Positions 1-11,292 of a DNA stretch of 64,000 nucleotides are shown here, one piece after another. Both the position numbers and the translations under genes were made by a program. Position 1 is the first letter of the stretch. The number at the start of each line of letters is the position of its first letter. The notes beneath the pieces were generated by a model. It did not search any database, was not told the origin of the DNA, and saw only the letters and a program-made list of their open reading frames with translations. The stretch is from Dryococelus australis (lineage: Eukaryota; Arthropoda; Insecta; Phasmatodea; Phasmatidae), in contig CM056993.1 in the NCBI GenBank assembly GCA_029891345.1, positions 273,638,900 through 273,702,899 of the forward strand, read 5' to 3'.

Positions 1-1560
1 ATGAGATTTCAACAGAGGAGGCATTACATGTAGTTGAGAGACTTTTGCATGTTTCCGCAATGGCTGATGTATAATTTCAACACAATATAAACAAATAATT
101 TTAAATTTGAAAAATAATAAAGAATTCTAAATTAAAAATAAAATAAATTTCAAAATTGAATAATAAATACATACTTTTTTGCTATGCCATACCCTATGCC
201 TATAAAACCAATATGGCTACCAGAGACATACATGTATACTTGAAGAAAATTAGTGGAGAGTAACTGCTGAGCACGTTCGGGTATGTCTAACTAACCCGAG
301 TGGAAGACTTGTAAGCACCTCCTGAGTCGAGCCGAAGACCGTCAGCCGACCAGCCGCACAAGCCGCTGCGGCTGCCATTTAAAATACATTGTCCCAGATT
401 CATCTAGATTACACTACTGACCTGCTACCCGAGCCAGTATGCAAGCTAGTATGGAGGTTTCTTTGGAATAACCTATCCAAGATACTTGTTGCCGCGCAAG
501 TAAATACGAGTGCAATTTTTATTATTTTACTTCCTCATCTGTGGTTCGGGAACAATCTTCATTCACGACTTCAGCATAATGCATGTATGCACAGAGAAAT
601 CGCTTTGTTGTTATAACTGTAAATTTTATTTTAAATAAATACTAATCTTTACCACAATTCTCACCCAATGCTGTTTTAGAACCAGTAAGCATTTCCGTGA
701 TTTCTTTTATTTACTGGCTATTTGTCCGTGTTTAATAGTCTTAAGGCTCTTTATCAAAACAAAATAACTCCTCCACCCTCAGTCTGATTGGCTAAAATTT
801 CAACTTTTAGGAAACCTTCCGTCGAGAATTGCGTACGACCGATTACAAATACGTCAGCCATCTCTCCCATAGAACCTGCATGGTCGCTTGTAAGGAATCA
901 GGGAGGTTACAGTAGATTGGGCTTACAATCGCGTTATTTGAAGTAAGTGCCTGTGGAAACACCAACATAGAAATTTTACCACTAGAATGAATGATTTTAT
1001 GTAACAGATCGGCTTTGAGTCAAAACTAGGAGTGTTTTGTCTGATTTAACCTACATATATTTCAGGTGGTGATTTAATAACTTACTAAAACGATTGGAAA
1101 TATTTAATCCGTTTTTCGCGCTGCTTGTGCAAGATTTATTCTATTCTGTTGGTCACATTTTGAGGTAACGTAAATATTTAAAATACATAGCTAAGACAAA
1201 CAGCACAGGTATATATTTAATTATTGCCGAAAACAACATTAGGCAACTAAATGGCGTTAGTCAAGTAAGTTCTAATTATGCAATTTTAAAACTTCGTTCT
1301 AGAACCTCTCAAGAATAATGCAAGCTGTAAACATACTAATAATGCTACCTGACAATAGCCTTAATTTTTTTGTAAATAAGTTATTTTGTTAAACATTGAA
1401 CAAAACGTGATAATTTACTACTTCAATGAAGCGTGTTTATCACAAAATAATCATTAAAAACTATTATTTTTGTTTTATTAAACTAGGTGATTATTTTTCG
1501 TACGCGTGTCTGCTGTTGGTACTAATACAGGCACCTACCACCCACCCACCGCCCCTGAAA
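1..1560. other. AT-rich spacer, no gene recognised
   Basis: The stretch is AT-rich with frequent stops in all frames. A 75-codon open frame at 389-616 (+) has no recognisable domain, signal peptide or splice context that I can support. I saw no repeat partner elsewhere in the window. Confidence 0.5.
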
Positions 1561-2340
1561 GATACTTAAGAAGGTCGCAACAACATGGAAGTGTCCGCTC
1601 TTGTCTCGTTACTTGCTCTGTGTAAGGAATGGCCCATGGAATCTCCTATCGTGGCATACGCGCTTAGGATAAGGTTCTCTCGTTATTCCGTCGAGTTGCG
1701 AGTCTATTGTATGCTGCTGGAGCTCAGGAGTCGTGTGAAACTCTGCGTCATGCGCGGGAAGGACGCATTCTGCAGGCGCGAGGGCTTGCAGTGGCTCGCG
1801 TATGAAGAGAGGGCAGTCGCGGAGCCAACTACTTCAAAAAGACCCGCACGCCTTTTGTGCGCGTGTGCTGGCCGCCACCTGCTCGACCAAGACCGAACAG
1901 CAGCGGCGCTGCACAAAAGAAGACGAGAGCGAGCTAGGTTCCTCAGTCGCGACAGCCGAGGCGTCTAGATACCCCGAGCTGCGCCCTTAACCCCCCCCCC
2001 CCTAACACACACACGAGGTCGCTCAGACCAAAGACAGCGTCGTTACGTTGTGAATGGTCCTGCTGGATCCCCTTGGTAGAACCGACTGACTGGTTTACGC
2101 ACCAGAGAGCGGCTCCATTTATGATGGACCTTTTCAAAACTTGGGACGTTACAAAGCACTCGCTTTTTCCTTCGTACCTCAATCCCCGTCATATTCTAAA
2201 CGAGCAGCAACGACAGTACAGCGCTGCCTATTTCAGTGGCGTAACAACAATGAATGTTGTTCGGTGGGTGAGTGTGTGTGTGTGTGGGGGGGGGGGGAGG
2301 GGTGTTTTTGATTTGCCCCTCCCGAAATTTAGTTAAAGGC
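1561..2340. other. GC-richer island with unassigned open frames
   Basis: This interval is clearly richer in G+C and CpG than its neighbours. It contains a 127-codon frame at 1585-1968 (+) whose second half is Arg/Ala-rich, plus overlapping frames on both strands (1943-2182 -, 2073-2336 +). None shows a domain I recognise, and openness on both strands is expected when stop codons are depleted by GC content. A C run near 1990-2001 and a TG run leading into a G run at about 2272-2299 lie at its edges. It could be a first exon or promoter-type island, or a decayed mobile element. I cannot decide between these. Confidence 0.3.
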
Positions 2341-3025
2341 GCCAGAATAACAGTAAGTGGGCACCCAAACTGCTATTGTTCACCGAGATGCGGTAATACG
2401 TATGCAATGTCTATTGAATGGTTATATATTTATGTTTTGATTTCTCTTCGCTTCTAAGCTGTAAAATTTTCTCCTTATTTTGTGCAGCATGCAATTTAGG
2501 TTTTGATCGCAGAAAAAAGTGAAATATGTTAAGAGAAGCCAAAAATGTCTTAACGAATGCTGGTAGACATTACTTACAAGTAGTATTTTTTCTCTCGCAT
2601 AAAAATAAATTAAGACGGCACATTTCCCACAAGATGATCCGTCAAAATTAAAAATTGTAGTGTTTTGAGAAGTACATAAATAAAACGTAACTCACTTACA
2701 GAAATTAAATAATTACCACTGAAATGAGATACCATAAGTTACTTCAACGAATCTTTAAAATCACACCATGAAATTTTTCCATAATTTTACTAAAGCTTGC
2801 TTAAAATAAGAATTGTTTTGATTTTTTTTGTAATATAAATTTAGCTAAGCTTACCTTAAAATGAATTAAGCACATCACCTGTCAGTTATCCTAGTCAAAT
2901 TTTCTGCAAACGATTTCGTTTTGTACGTCCCAAAAAACACTCAAAATTTCGATGTTGCTATATCATGATGCAAAAACCATACGATCTAGATTATTTTTTA
3001 CGCGAGGAAAGATTACTTACAAGTA
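2341..3025. other. AT-rich spacer, nothing recognised
   Basis: There is no supported ORF, RNA gene or internal repeat. The right edge is the TA dinucleotide at 3024-3025 that flanks the MITE copy beginning at 3026. Confidence 0.5.
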
Positions 3026-3398
3026 AAGGCTGTTCACAATAAAGTGAGCACTTTTGAAATCAACCTTCGAAAAAAGTCACCACTGACCCTGACTGCATAT
3101 ATTTTAACGGGCGCACTAAGTGACATGCGCCCAGGAAAGTTGGTAACGATGAATGAAAAGTAGTTCCGTATCTTACCATCAATATAAAAATTGTCAGGTA
3201 ACCATTTGTTAAAATTACTAGATTTGTAAAATAATTATTTTCCTAATAACTTCAGAATTTCACTTGACCGATGCAGGGATAAAGTGATGAAGCCAATAAT
3301 AATGTCAGTTTTACATAAGACGGAGGACTACACAACGAGCATACAAGTAGATCTTAAGCAGGGCTTTGAAAAGTGCTTATTTTACCGTGAACAGTCTA
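3026..3398 (+). mobile_element. MITE, TIR family GGCTGTTCAC, copy 1 (373 bp)
   Basis: The left end reads AAGGCTGTTCAC then AATAAAGTGAGCACTTTTG. The right end, reverse-complemented, reads TAGACTGTTCAC then GGTAAAATAAGCACTTTT, so the element has inverted ends of about 30 bp. TA flanks both sides (3024-3025 and 3399-3400), which is the duplication expected for Tc1/mariner-type integration. The interior shares blocks with the copies at 7111 and 9683, including a segment reading ACGGGCGCACT. It has no coding capacity, so it is non-autonomous. The superfamily is inferred from the TA site alone. Confidence 0.85.
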
Positions 3399-3400
3399 TA

Positions 3401-4706
3401 ATACTCGTTTCTGAGCGCCGCTGGGTGGCAACCTGTGCGAGGCTACCTTTGATGAATAAAAACACTTAGTTTACTGGAGCTGTAGAGGTTGTGCAATGCC
3501 AGTGATACAAGATATTGGCGAGGCGATTCAAGTTGTCGTAGGTTCTCCGAGATATTTACAGATTTGCAGATGATAGCTTCGCTAAATACAAAATACTCCT
3601 GATGGAAATCCCGCACAAAAAACATACAAAAACAAACACGATACAGAATTAAATTTCTTATAAAAATGTATTTCATCGGTTAAGCAAGTATTAGCATTTT
3701 TTTAAATTAGTAGGTAATCCTTTAAATCGAGAGAGAAACGAAATTGGGCTCTTAAATACTCAATTCAATCACTTTTATGTAAATTTAATTTCAGAAATTA
3801 TGAACTTAGTGACGAACAAAATATTTACTATTTACTGAAGGCCGTTTCCTTACTGCTGACGAACACTGACGAACGATCAGTGATTTCAGTGCTCGTCAGC
3901 AGTAAAAGCCCTGTCACACTTTCGAATTTTGCCACCAAACTGCTTCAAATAAAGTAAGTCAAAATGGGATGGTCCTGGAGGCATCGTCATTATCGTCGCC
4001 ATATTTGTCTGAAAAAGTTGGATGGCTCTAGTTTCCATCAAGCATTTTGAAAATCGCGCGGATGCTAACATTCCCTTGTTGTTTGACGGGTTCGGCCAAT
4101 CATAATCTCGCATGACAAAATTGGCCGTTTCCGAAGTAACAAAAAATTTTAATGGCGAGCTGTTGCTGGAAACTATATAAGTTTATGAGGATAATCAACT
4201 TACGTAGAAGCTCTGCGAGCACAAATGCTATTTGCAGTGATTATTTCGCAATATTATTAAGAACTCACAGGAATTTAAAATTCATTGTGCAGAAAATATC
4301 TTTGATAAACAAAATTTATTTTTAATAATAGGTGAAAACAAATCACATCATTTATTATATTTTTTACTGTAGTGAACTTCACGAAGAGACAACTGCAGTA
4401 CCACACATCGAAAATATATTCTGAATAAAAATTGAAACTCTATTCTCCCGGTAAAAAATTCCGACAGTGTGAAACATTTGCATAGATTATTTTATACAAA
4501 TTGTTGAATGTAAATATTTGAAGGTTGTGTTTTGTCTCCAGATTTTATTGTCAAATACATTTGAAGGCAAAAATTAGACAGTGTGACAGAGGCTTAACGG
4601 AAGGCGGCTTAGGAAGAGAAAGGAAAAGCGAAAGTCCCATGGTAAGAGGGGAGAAGGGAAGGATCGTAGGTCATTGCCTCGAACGGTAAGGAAAAAGGGG
4701 CGGGGG

Positions 4707-4708
<2 letters not shown>
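3401..4708. other. AT-rich spacer, no gene recognised
   Basis: Small open frames at 3443-3676 (-) and 3886-4113 (-) have no recognisable domain. There is a short local inversion near 3850-3900, around 'actgctgacgaac' and 'cgtcagcagt', too small to class. I see no repeat partner elsewhere in the window. Confidence 0.4.

Positions 4709-4754
<46 letters not shown>
4709..4754. repeat. (AG)n microsatellite
   Basis: An uninterrupted AG dinucleotide tract of about 46 bp sits in a purine-rich context that starts near 4610. Confidence 0.95.
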
Positions 4755-4757
<3 letters not shown>

Positions 4758-4875
4758 GGTCATTCATGAACCAACGAGGTCAGGTAAATAGGTCAAAGGT
4801 TAATCAAGTTCAAAAAGTTCCGCGCAGCTCCTTGACTCCCTTACTTATGTGTAGACTCTATATAGGGTCCTATGT

Positions 4876-5320
4876 ACTGAAACGTTTTCTGTGAAATCGT
4901 TGTTTGCGCCTAAACGCGTGTCTCGGTAAATAAATGTTCTGGAAATGCGATGTTTTGCAAAAAAAAAAAAAAAAAAAAAAAACTATTGTCTACATCGCTA
5001 TCTTTTTACCTTTATCATATTAAGTGTATTAGTGGAGAAAAAATCGTGAAAGTGGTCAAATATGGCATTTGTAAAGCTTGCCCTATGGAGTTTCTTTAAG
5101 CGGTAAGAGAAAAAGTACAGCTATAGGCAGGTAGTTTGATCTGTGTACTTTTATCGCTTGTAATAAAACCCCACAGTTACAGATCTAGTTTAGGCAGTAC
5201 TACGTTAGGACGGAAACACTGCACGCCTGGCGCGTAGGAGCGATGAGGCGCTAGGCGTGCGTGTTAGTGTCGCCCGTATAGCTCCTTCGCTTCTCGACCT
5301 TGAACGCGCAGTTACATAGG
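4876..5320 (+). repeat. Dispersed repeat family B, copy 1
   Basis: This block aligns by eye with 22809-23203 in the same orientation. Both begin ACTGAAAC(G/A)TTTTCTGTG, continue through 'tctcggtaaataaa' and 'tatctttttac', and end with 'gtgttagtgtcgcccgtat' and 'cttgaacg'. Copy 1 carries an extra poly(A) run of about 23 bp near 4959-4981, which accounts for part of its greater length. It has no coding potential. The class is unknown; a fragment of a non-autonomous element or of an LTR is possible. Confidence 0.75.
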
Positions 5321-5340
5321 TCCCTTAACCGAGAGGGTGG

Positions 5341-5480
5341 AAGGGGCGCGGTGGTGTTGTGATCATACGACTTGCTTCCCTCCACGACGGGTCGGGCTCG
5401 TCTCCCGGACCCTCACGTGTGAGAAACGTGGCAGACAGTGCTGAGGACAGGTGCATTCCGACGCAGCCGCTTCTCCACCT
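5341..5480 (+). mobile_element. tRNA-related SINE remnant
   Basis: The segment starts GGGCGCGGTGGTGTTGTG and contains a decayed B-box-like GGGTCGGGCTCG followed by TCTCCCGG. It then follows the same order as the better SINE copy at 21655-21881 (TCCCGG, then a CAC...GTG..AA.CGTG segment). It directly follows repeat family B. The copy is heavily mutated, so the call rests on alignment to the other copy rather than on intact promoter boxes. Confidence 0.5.
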
Positions 5481-5709
5481 CGCTTCGTCCTAATAGACGA
5501 GAACGCTAGCGACAAGGCTGTCTTGCCGCAGAGGCGACATCTCTGATGACGTTAGAGAAAACAGCCATTCAGCATCAAGAGTGTTGGAAAGAATACATGT
5601 AAATATTGTCATGTTTGTAAACAAGGGGAAAGAAACGAAAAGCCAGATAGTAATTATATATATATATATACATATAAATGTTTTGTCATCACGACGTAAT
5701 GTATGCGTG

Positions 5710-5841
5710 ATATTATATGGAAATGGAAAAACAAAGTATTACAAATTATACATAAGTATTGCAAATATATTCAAACTTGGTAACAACGAACAAAGTGACG
5801 TTAATGTGGTGAAAAATAACGAAATTGCTTTTGGAAAATGC
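5710..5841 (+). repeat. Dispersed repeat family C, copy 1
   Basis: It aligns with 28450-28588 in the same orientation. Shared runs include 'cataagtattgcaaata', 'cgaacaaagtgacgttaatg' and 'aaaaataacgaaattg'. The open frame at 5581-5859 (+) runs through this repeat and is therefore not taken as a gene. The full length and class of the family cannot be told from two partial copies. Confidence 0.75.
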
Positions 5842-5844
5842 CGC

Positions 5845-5961
5845 GTCGCGCTATTGTAAAGGGCACTGCCGGCAATGCATTGTGTCATCGCTGCCTTTCC
5901 CTACATCGCGTCGCCACATCGTGTCGTGTCGCGCTATTGTGAAGAGCACTCCCGGCAATGC
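5845..5961 (+). repeat. Local duplication, two 34-bp units
   Basis: Units at 5845-5878 and 5928-5961 both read GTCGCGCTATTGT(A/G)AAG..CACT(G/C)CCGGCAATGC, separated by about 49 bp rich in 'tcgcgtcg'-type words. The two units could be flanks of a lost or short insertion, or a slipped duplication. Confidence 0.7.
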
Positions 5962-6063
5962 CTACTTCTTCCAATAGGCTGCGAGTCCATCATATATCAC
6001 CTTTTTATTATTACTGTACTATCTCTCTGAAGTCATTGCTGAATGACCTCAATTCCTTTCCTG

Positions 6064-6064
<1 letters not shown>

Positions 6065-6106
<42 letters not shown>
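6065..6106. repeat. (TA)n microsatellite abutting a MITE end
   Basis: A TA tract of about 42 bp runs directly into the left inverted end of the MITE at 6107. TA is also this family's target site, so the microsatellite may have grown from the target or been a preferred target. Confidence 0.9.
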
Positions 6107-6111
<5 letters not shown>

Positions 6112-6339
6112 CACGGTAAAGTGAGCACTTTTGAGGCCCTAGTTACTTTCTCCTTTCAGCCATTTCTTATATTTTAACCAGCTCTTTTAAATAAATATTG
6201 CCATGTAAGTAATAAATACAGTGTGTATATCCCACCGCACTCAGAAATTAACGTCTAAGGATAAAATAAAATACATTTATTGACTACTACTCAAAATGAG
6301 ACGGCTTTCAAAATTGCTCACTTTACTGTGAATAGCGTA
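6107..6339 (+). mobile_element. MITE, same TIR family, short variant (about 233 bp)
   Basis: The left end reads CCACGGTAAAGTGAGCACTT. The right end, reverse-complemented, reads CGCTATTCACAGTAAAGTGAGCAATTTTG, here split as CGCTATTCAC and AGTAAAGTGAGCA. TA follows at 6340. The ends match copies 3026, 7111 and 9683, but the interior shares no obvious blocks with them. It therefore looks like a different non-autonomous derivative mobilised by the same ends. Confidence 0.65.
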
Positions 6340-6341
6340 TA

Positions 6342-7110
6342 TCAAAATAAACACTGCCTCATGACTTTTAGCTGGTGTTTACATCAGCTGGCTCACATTC
6401 CCAATGTATACACATCAAATAAAAAACAAATAGTATTATCTATATAATATATATAGTAACAAACACTATAAAAATGCGCACGTTAATTTCAGGAATTAAC
6501 AAGCATATTGGTTTGTGATTATTGTTGATGTTCACGATTCTTTTTCTGTTTAGACTGCCTTTAACTGTAACCAACACTTCCGAGGGCATAAGAACCAATA
6601 TGTTTGATTTAGGTTGTCAACAGAATAGCGGAACATTTAAAAATTATTATTTTTCATGTCATCAAAACGACGCCAAGAAATTTCGAACGTTCGCCTTTAA
6701 TAAAATACTGCTGAAACGGTCGTCCGTTAAAGAAGGGCATGCTTTTAGATAAAAAAAGTGTAGGCTTATTTATTCCTTCATACAGATGACTTGCATCGAT
6801 CAGTCGTTAAATGTCTTAAGAGTTGTGTTCTAGCAACATTTACGAGTAGAACTACATATATTGTTAAATACCTCACAAATAAATATTTCAATACAAGACT
6901 ATTCACGTCGCAGAAGTAAATGGCCGGCGCTGTTATTACAATACGAGTAACGAAAACAATTGCCGTGATATTATGAAGCTGAATGGCTGAACAGAACTGA
7001 TACTAATTTTTACAACATTCTTCCTACATTAATATTTGTCACTTGTTGCAAGTTTCGTGAAAATTCGTCCAGCCACGCAGTTTCTAAAGCAGATAACACT
7101 AACGTTTGTA
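6342..7110. other. AT-rich spacer, nothing recognised
   Basis: An open frame of 76 codons at 6522-6752 (+) has a hydrophobic start but no recognisable domain and no supporting context. No repeat partner was seen. Confidence 0.4.
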
Positions 7111-7522
7111 AAGGCCGTCCACGATAAAGTGAGCACTATTGAAATCAACCTTAGAAAAAAATCACTTGCGTATAACTTAACGGGCGCACTGAGTGACATG
7201 CGTCCATTATAAAGTTGGTAAATATGGAGGGAAAGTAGCACCATGTCGTAACGTCGAATTAAAAGTATTAGGCGAACATTTGCGAAAACTTAAATCATTT
7301 ATTTTGCTTTCTGTTTCAATGATGCATCTAAGTGTAAGAATTAGCAAAACTGTAAAATATTTACGTTTCTAGTAATTTCACAGTTTCACTTGAACGACGT
7401 ACGAATTAAGTAATGAGTCCACAGCAGTGTTAATCTAACATAAGGCGGAAGAACACACAATGTGCATATAAGTATATCTACAGCGGGCTTTCAGAAGTGC
7501 TCAGTTTACCGTGAACAGCCTA
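7111..7522 (+). mobile_element. MITE, TIR family GGCTGTTCAC, copy 2 (412 bp)
   Basis: The left end is AAGGCCGTCCAC then GATAAAGTGAGCAC; the right end is GTTTACCGTGAACAGCCTA. TA flanks it at 7109-7110 and 7523-7524. The interior keeps the order seen in copy 1: the ACGGGCGCACT block, the AAGTTGGTAA block, then TTCACTTGA and the AGCGGGCTTTCAGAAGTGCT arm. No coding capacity. Confidence 0.85.
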
Positions 7523-7546
7523 TACATTTCTTTTACTTTGCTTCCG

Positions 7547-7574
7547 AAAAAAAAAAAAAAAAAAAAAAAAAAAA
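7547..7574. repeat. poly(A) run
   Basis: A run of 28 A residues starts about 22 bp after the MITE ending at 7522. I see no retroposon body attached to it. Confidence 0.9.
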
Positions 7575-8429
7575 CTTTTTTCTCATGAAATTTAAATGCC
7601 TTCATTGATATGGACGTAACTTCACCACAATATTACAAATATAATACCTACATAGCCGATGGCAATATATTTTTTGAAATTGCATCCATTTATATAATCA
7701 AGAATCTAATGTCCCAAATTACTACCTTGAAGGAAGTAGTGGAAGCTGGTACTTCCTGTTTGATATATCGGTTAATACAAATGAAACTGTTTATACAGAC
7801 GTTATAATATTGTTTTAACATATTTGTAACACTAAATAAATGTTTCACGTGCAGTATAAAACATTTTTATGCCTTTATTATTTCAACACGAGTGTCATAC
7901 TTCTAAGTTCGGAATTTCATAAATACTTAAAAACACACATACTTAATTAAGATTTCAGAATAGCAACACATATTGCAAATATAGCAAAACACACTAATCC
8001 GAAGTTTCAAGTTTATTCGAGGATTAAAATTTATACGGACTTCAATTGCATGAAGCAGCGCATTTTCTAGGACGGCATATGTGCGCTTTCAAGAAATTCT
8101 GGGACAGGAAACGACGTGGAAATACAACAGAAAGCAACAAAAAACAGTAACTTCACTTATAATATGTATAAAGATGTTCTATTTATTACTCTAATGAATA
8201 CTTTATTTCGTAAATTACAAAAAAAAAAATCACGTTGGTCGTAAACAGCTGTTTTGTTGACACACGAGCGCAGACCGAAATAAATAATAATAAAACAATG
8301 AACCAGCTAACTTGAACGTCGCGTCAGCCAGGTGATGATGTGAAATTAAACTTGTGAAAGAGTTACAAACGTAAAAGTGTTACAATCTCGCCAAATTTTA
8401 TTCTTATTTACATACAACAAAAGGAAACT
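7575..8429. other. AT-rich spacer, nothing recognised
   Basis: The 65-codon frame at 7610-7807 (+) is low-complexity and unassigned. No repeats beyond short A runs. Confidence 0.4.
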
Positions 8430-8625
8430 GAATTGCAGATGACACTTTTTTTAACTTTACGTATAGTTAGACGTCAAAACATGGAACTACTCGTAATTTG
8501 CTGGCAACTTAACAGTGAGTACTGCGGTAATTGTCTACGTCTAAATATATGCAGTACCTGACGGTGATTTTTTTTTTCACAAGTTGAATTCAAGAACGCT
8601 CACTTTATCATGAATCATCCGTAAT
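8430..8625 (-). mobile_element. MITE remnant, reverse orientation
   Basis: The right end, reverse-complemented, reads GGATGATTCATGATAAAG then TGAGCG, and the inner part matches the left half of copy 1 read backwards ('ggaactact', 'atatgcagt', then a T run). The other inverted end is not recognisable, so the copy is truncated or decayed. Confidence 0.5.
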
Positions 8626-9682
8626 TCCCTTAACTTTGTTAAAGTCATGTAAGAAGGGCTGATGTAACGCCTTATAATAGTTAAAATTTAACTTTTGGCA
8701 ATACATCCTCTCTTGAATCAGATGGATTGAAACTGCAAGGTACTCTACCACATTTGACTTTGGAAAAATATTATTACAAAAATTAAAGCTCCAATTGTAC
8801 GATTTTGCTACGAAAATTTTTACACTCAAACTTTAGATATTTACAAAATAGTTTCATTTTAGAATCATTTATTTGTAGTTTCATGTCATAAAAGTACTCA
8901 TAATGACTTGTGGTGTATTTATACCTCGCCCACATTATCCAATTTCACATTTTCAATGTATGACAAAATATAACATGAGTAAATTATCTGCACAAATGTA
9001 AACCGAGTGGGAAAAGAGAAAGTACGCCTTTATAAGTACTATGGCAACAAATAATTTTACAGTGTTGGCCAACCTTTTCAGTGGTGTATATATTCTTCTT
9101 AGTTGTATGTAATCTTGCTTTGAAATTTCACATGTATTCGGTCCATTATGTACGATTTATTCTTTATCTATGCTATTTTACCATTCGTCAGAACTTTTCT
9201 AACATATGATTGACAAAATAGGTTTATGCCTCTGGTAGTGACAAACTTGTCTGCTGCCCATTTTAAATATAAATTTACGAAATTTCTCAAAAGAAAATAA
9301 GGAAATAGTTCGGTCATGCGAATAAGCTGGAGAAATGGAGAGTGCTCAAAGCAACGCCGAAACTTAACTATGGGTAACAGGTCAGTGATAAATTATAGAA
9401 GTAGAAGTACAGCAGGTGATGAGTAGCACAAAGAACAGTAATGCAAGATAAGTAATCTAGTGTGTGTACTTTATATGTGTGCGCGTTTGTATGCGAGGGA
9501 GAGGCGAGGCACAGATTAACATTGTAGCAACAGAAGTGAAATTAAAGAAAAAACTAGATAACTATTGCCAAGAGCGCTTTCATAATAAAAAATCTTGATA
9601 TCGTATCTTCCATGAGCTGGACTAACAATTATGATGCGCTAGTTACCTTAACAAATCCAGGAATAAAAATCTGATCTTAATG
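8626..9682. other. AT-rich spacer, nothing recognised
   Basis: No supported gene or RNA. The 73-codon frame at 8608-8829 (-) overlaps the MITE end and is not taken as real. Confidence 0.4.
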
Positions 9683-10105
9683 AAGGCTGTTCACAATAAA
9701 TTGAGCACTGTTGAAATGAACCTTATAAAAATGCTACTATCCCTACCTGCATATGTTTTAACGGGCGAACAGACTGACATGTGCCCAGTAAAGTTCGTAA
9801 CCATGAATGGAAAGTAGTTCCATATCATAACGTCGATTAAAAAGAGTCAGGTAACCATTTGTGATAACTTAAATGATTTTTTCAGTTTCAGTTTTTTTTT
9901 TTTTGCATCTAAGTGTAAGAATTACCAGATTTGCAAAATATTTTCTTTTCTAATAATTCCGCAGTTTTACTTGATCGACGCATGAATAAAGTGACGAGGC
10001 CCATAGCAATGATAATTTTACATAAGGCGGAAGAATACACAATGTGCATACAATTAGATACTAAGCAGGGCTTTCAAACGTGCTCATTTTACCGTGAACA
10101 GCCTA
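9683..10105 (+). mobile_element. MITE, TIR family GGCTGTTCAC, copy 3 (423 bp)
   Basis: The left end is AAGGCTGTTCAC then AATAAATTGAGCAC; the right end is TTTTACCGTGAACAGCCTA followed by TA at 10106-10107. The left flanking dinucleotide is TG, consistent with a mutated TA. The interior aligns with copies 1 and 2, including the ACGGGCGAAC block and the AAGCAGGGCTTTCAAACGTG arm. Confidence 0.82.
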
Positions 10106-10162
10106 TATACTTGTTTGCCTTTGTTATGCGAACGTGTGTGTTTGCGTTTGTGTGACTATGTG

Positions 10163-10335
10163 GGGAGTGGAGAGATATAGGCGGTTCTTAACATAGAGGT
10201 CTTGAGAGCCGACGTGGGTGAAGTAAGGTGAGTATGGAGCAGCGTCGGAATGCAAGGGCGAGAGATCCCTGAGAAAACCCGCCAAACAGCGGCATCGTGC
10301 TGTACGATTTTCACATACGAAAATCCTGGTCACTA
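10163..10335 (-). mobile_element. tRNA-related SINE, 5'-truncated copy
   Basis: It aligns with the body of the SINE at 21655-21881 in the same orientation: 'gagagccga', 'gggtgaagt', 'gagcagcg', 'gagaaaacccgcc' and 'ggcatcg' occur in the same order. The tRNA-like head with the promoter boxes is absent, as is common in truncated SINE insertions. Confidence 0.7.
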
Positions 10336-11075
10336 TGCGTTAGCAGTATTGTTTTACTATTTCACCCCCTTCCTCCCCTCCCCCCTCAATACTCTGTAGT
10401 GGAACATTCGTATTAATATTTTTACTAAAATACGGTATGTTTAAAAAGTTTAATCGTTTTTCCGAATTTCTTTCTTTGATCTTGCAAATTCGTAACGGTA
10501 ACTCAGCGATTATTAATATGCATACTGGCCAGCCAGTGAAGAAAGGAAATGTTAAGGAATGCACGCAGAACATTGTCTCGTACATTGAATTCACATTTCC
10601 CACGATAGATTACAATTTATAATATTACAATAGTCGGTAACAGCTCCGAACACAATCCCGAAATGGTCAAAACCGTAAATAAATGCTTGGGTGACGCCAT
10701 CAAACTTAGTTTGAATCGTCGGGTTTATGCTTCGTGGGGCAGGACTGATCGCCCAAGTAAGAGGAGCTATTCCATGACATTTTTTATTTGTCTATATTTT
10801 TTTTGCCGTAAGTTCTATTTCCACTGATTTAATGCGGAAGTTCCCGCACAACACAGCGTAACCCAAAATGCCAGGTGTTCTGTCAACCAAACGACAAAAA
10901 CCCTCCCCCCCCCCCTTCCTCAAATAACCACCCCCGCCGGCCGTCTTGCAGCTTATTATCAGCACGGTTAGTTGAGTGTTTTTAAGAGCCCTGCTTAGTA
11001 TTTTTCTCCTACACAATGTGTATAACCTCTCGCCTCACGTCATGGACCTACACGGAGTTACGTTGGTTTCACAAC
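10336..11075. other. Spacer with C-rich and G-rich runs
   Basis: C-rich tracts occur near 10365-10387 and 10901-10936, the latter on either side of 'ttcctcaaataacc'. The frames at 10340-10603 (-), 10437-10622 (+) and 10792-11016 (-) lie over these tracts and have no recognisable domain. Confidence 0.4.
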
Positions 11076-11165
11076 ACATGGACACGATACATCGCAATAC
11101 ATACACGCGACACGATACATGGACACGATACATCGCGATACATCGCGATACATACACGATACGTC
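11076..11165. repeat. Minisatellite built on GATACATCGC
   Basis: Imperfect tandem units built from 'acacgatacatcgcgatacat' (written here as ACACGATACATCGC plus GATACAT) repeat across about 90 bp. The overlapping frames at 10976, 11016 and 11119 (+) owe their His/Arg/Tyr/Thr-rich sequence to this array and are not genes. Confidence 0.8.
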
Positions 11166-11292
11166 GACCAAATTAAATTTCAGTTTCACAATCAAGAAGC
11201 GGGTTTTCTACGACAATCGTCCTCTCCTCAGACAGTGCCGCCATCTGACAATTGTTATAAGTATTTTTCTCGTGCCACATACAGTGTTAATA

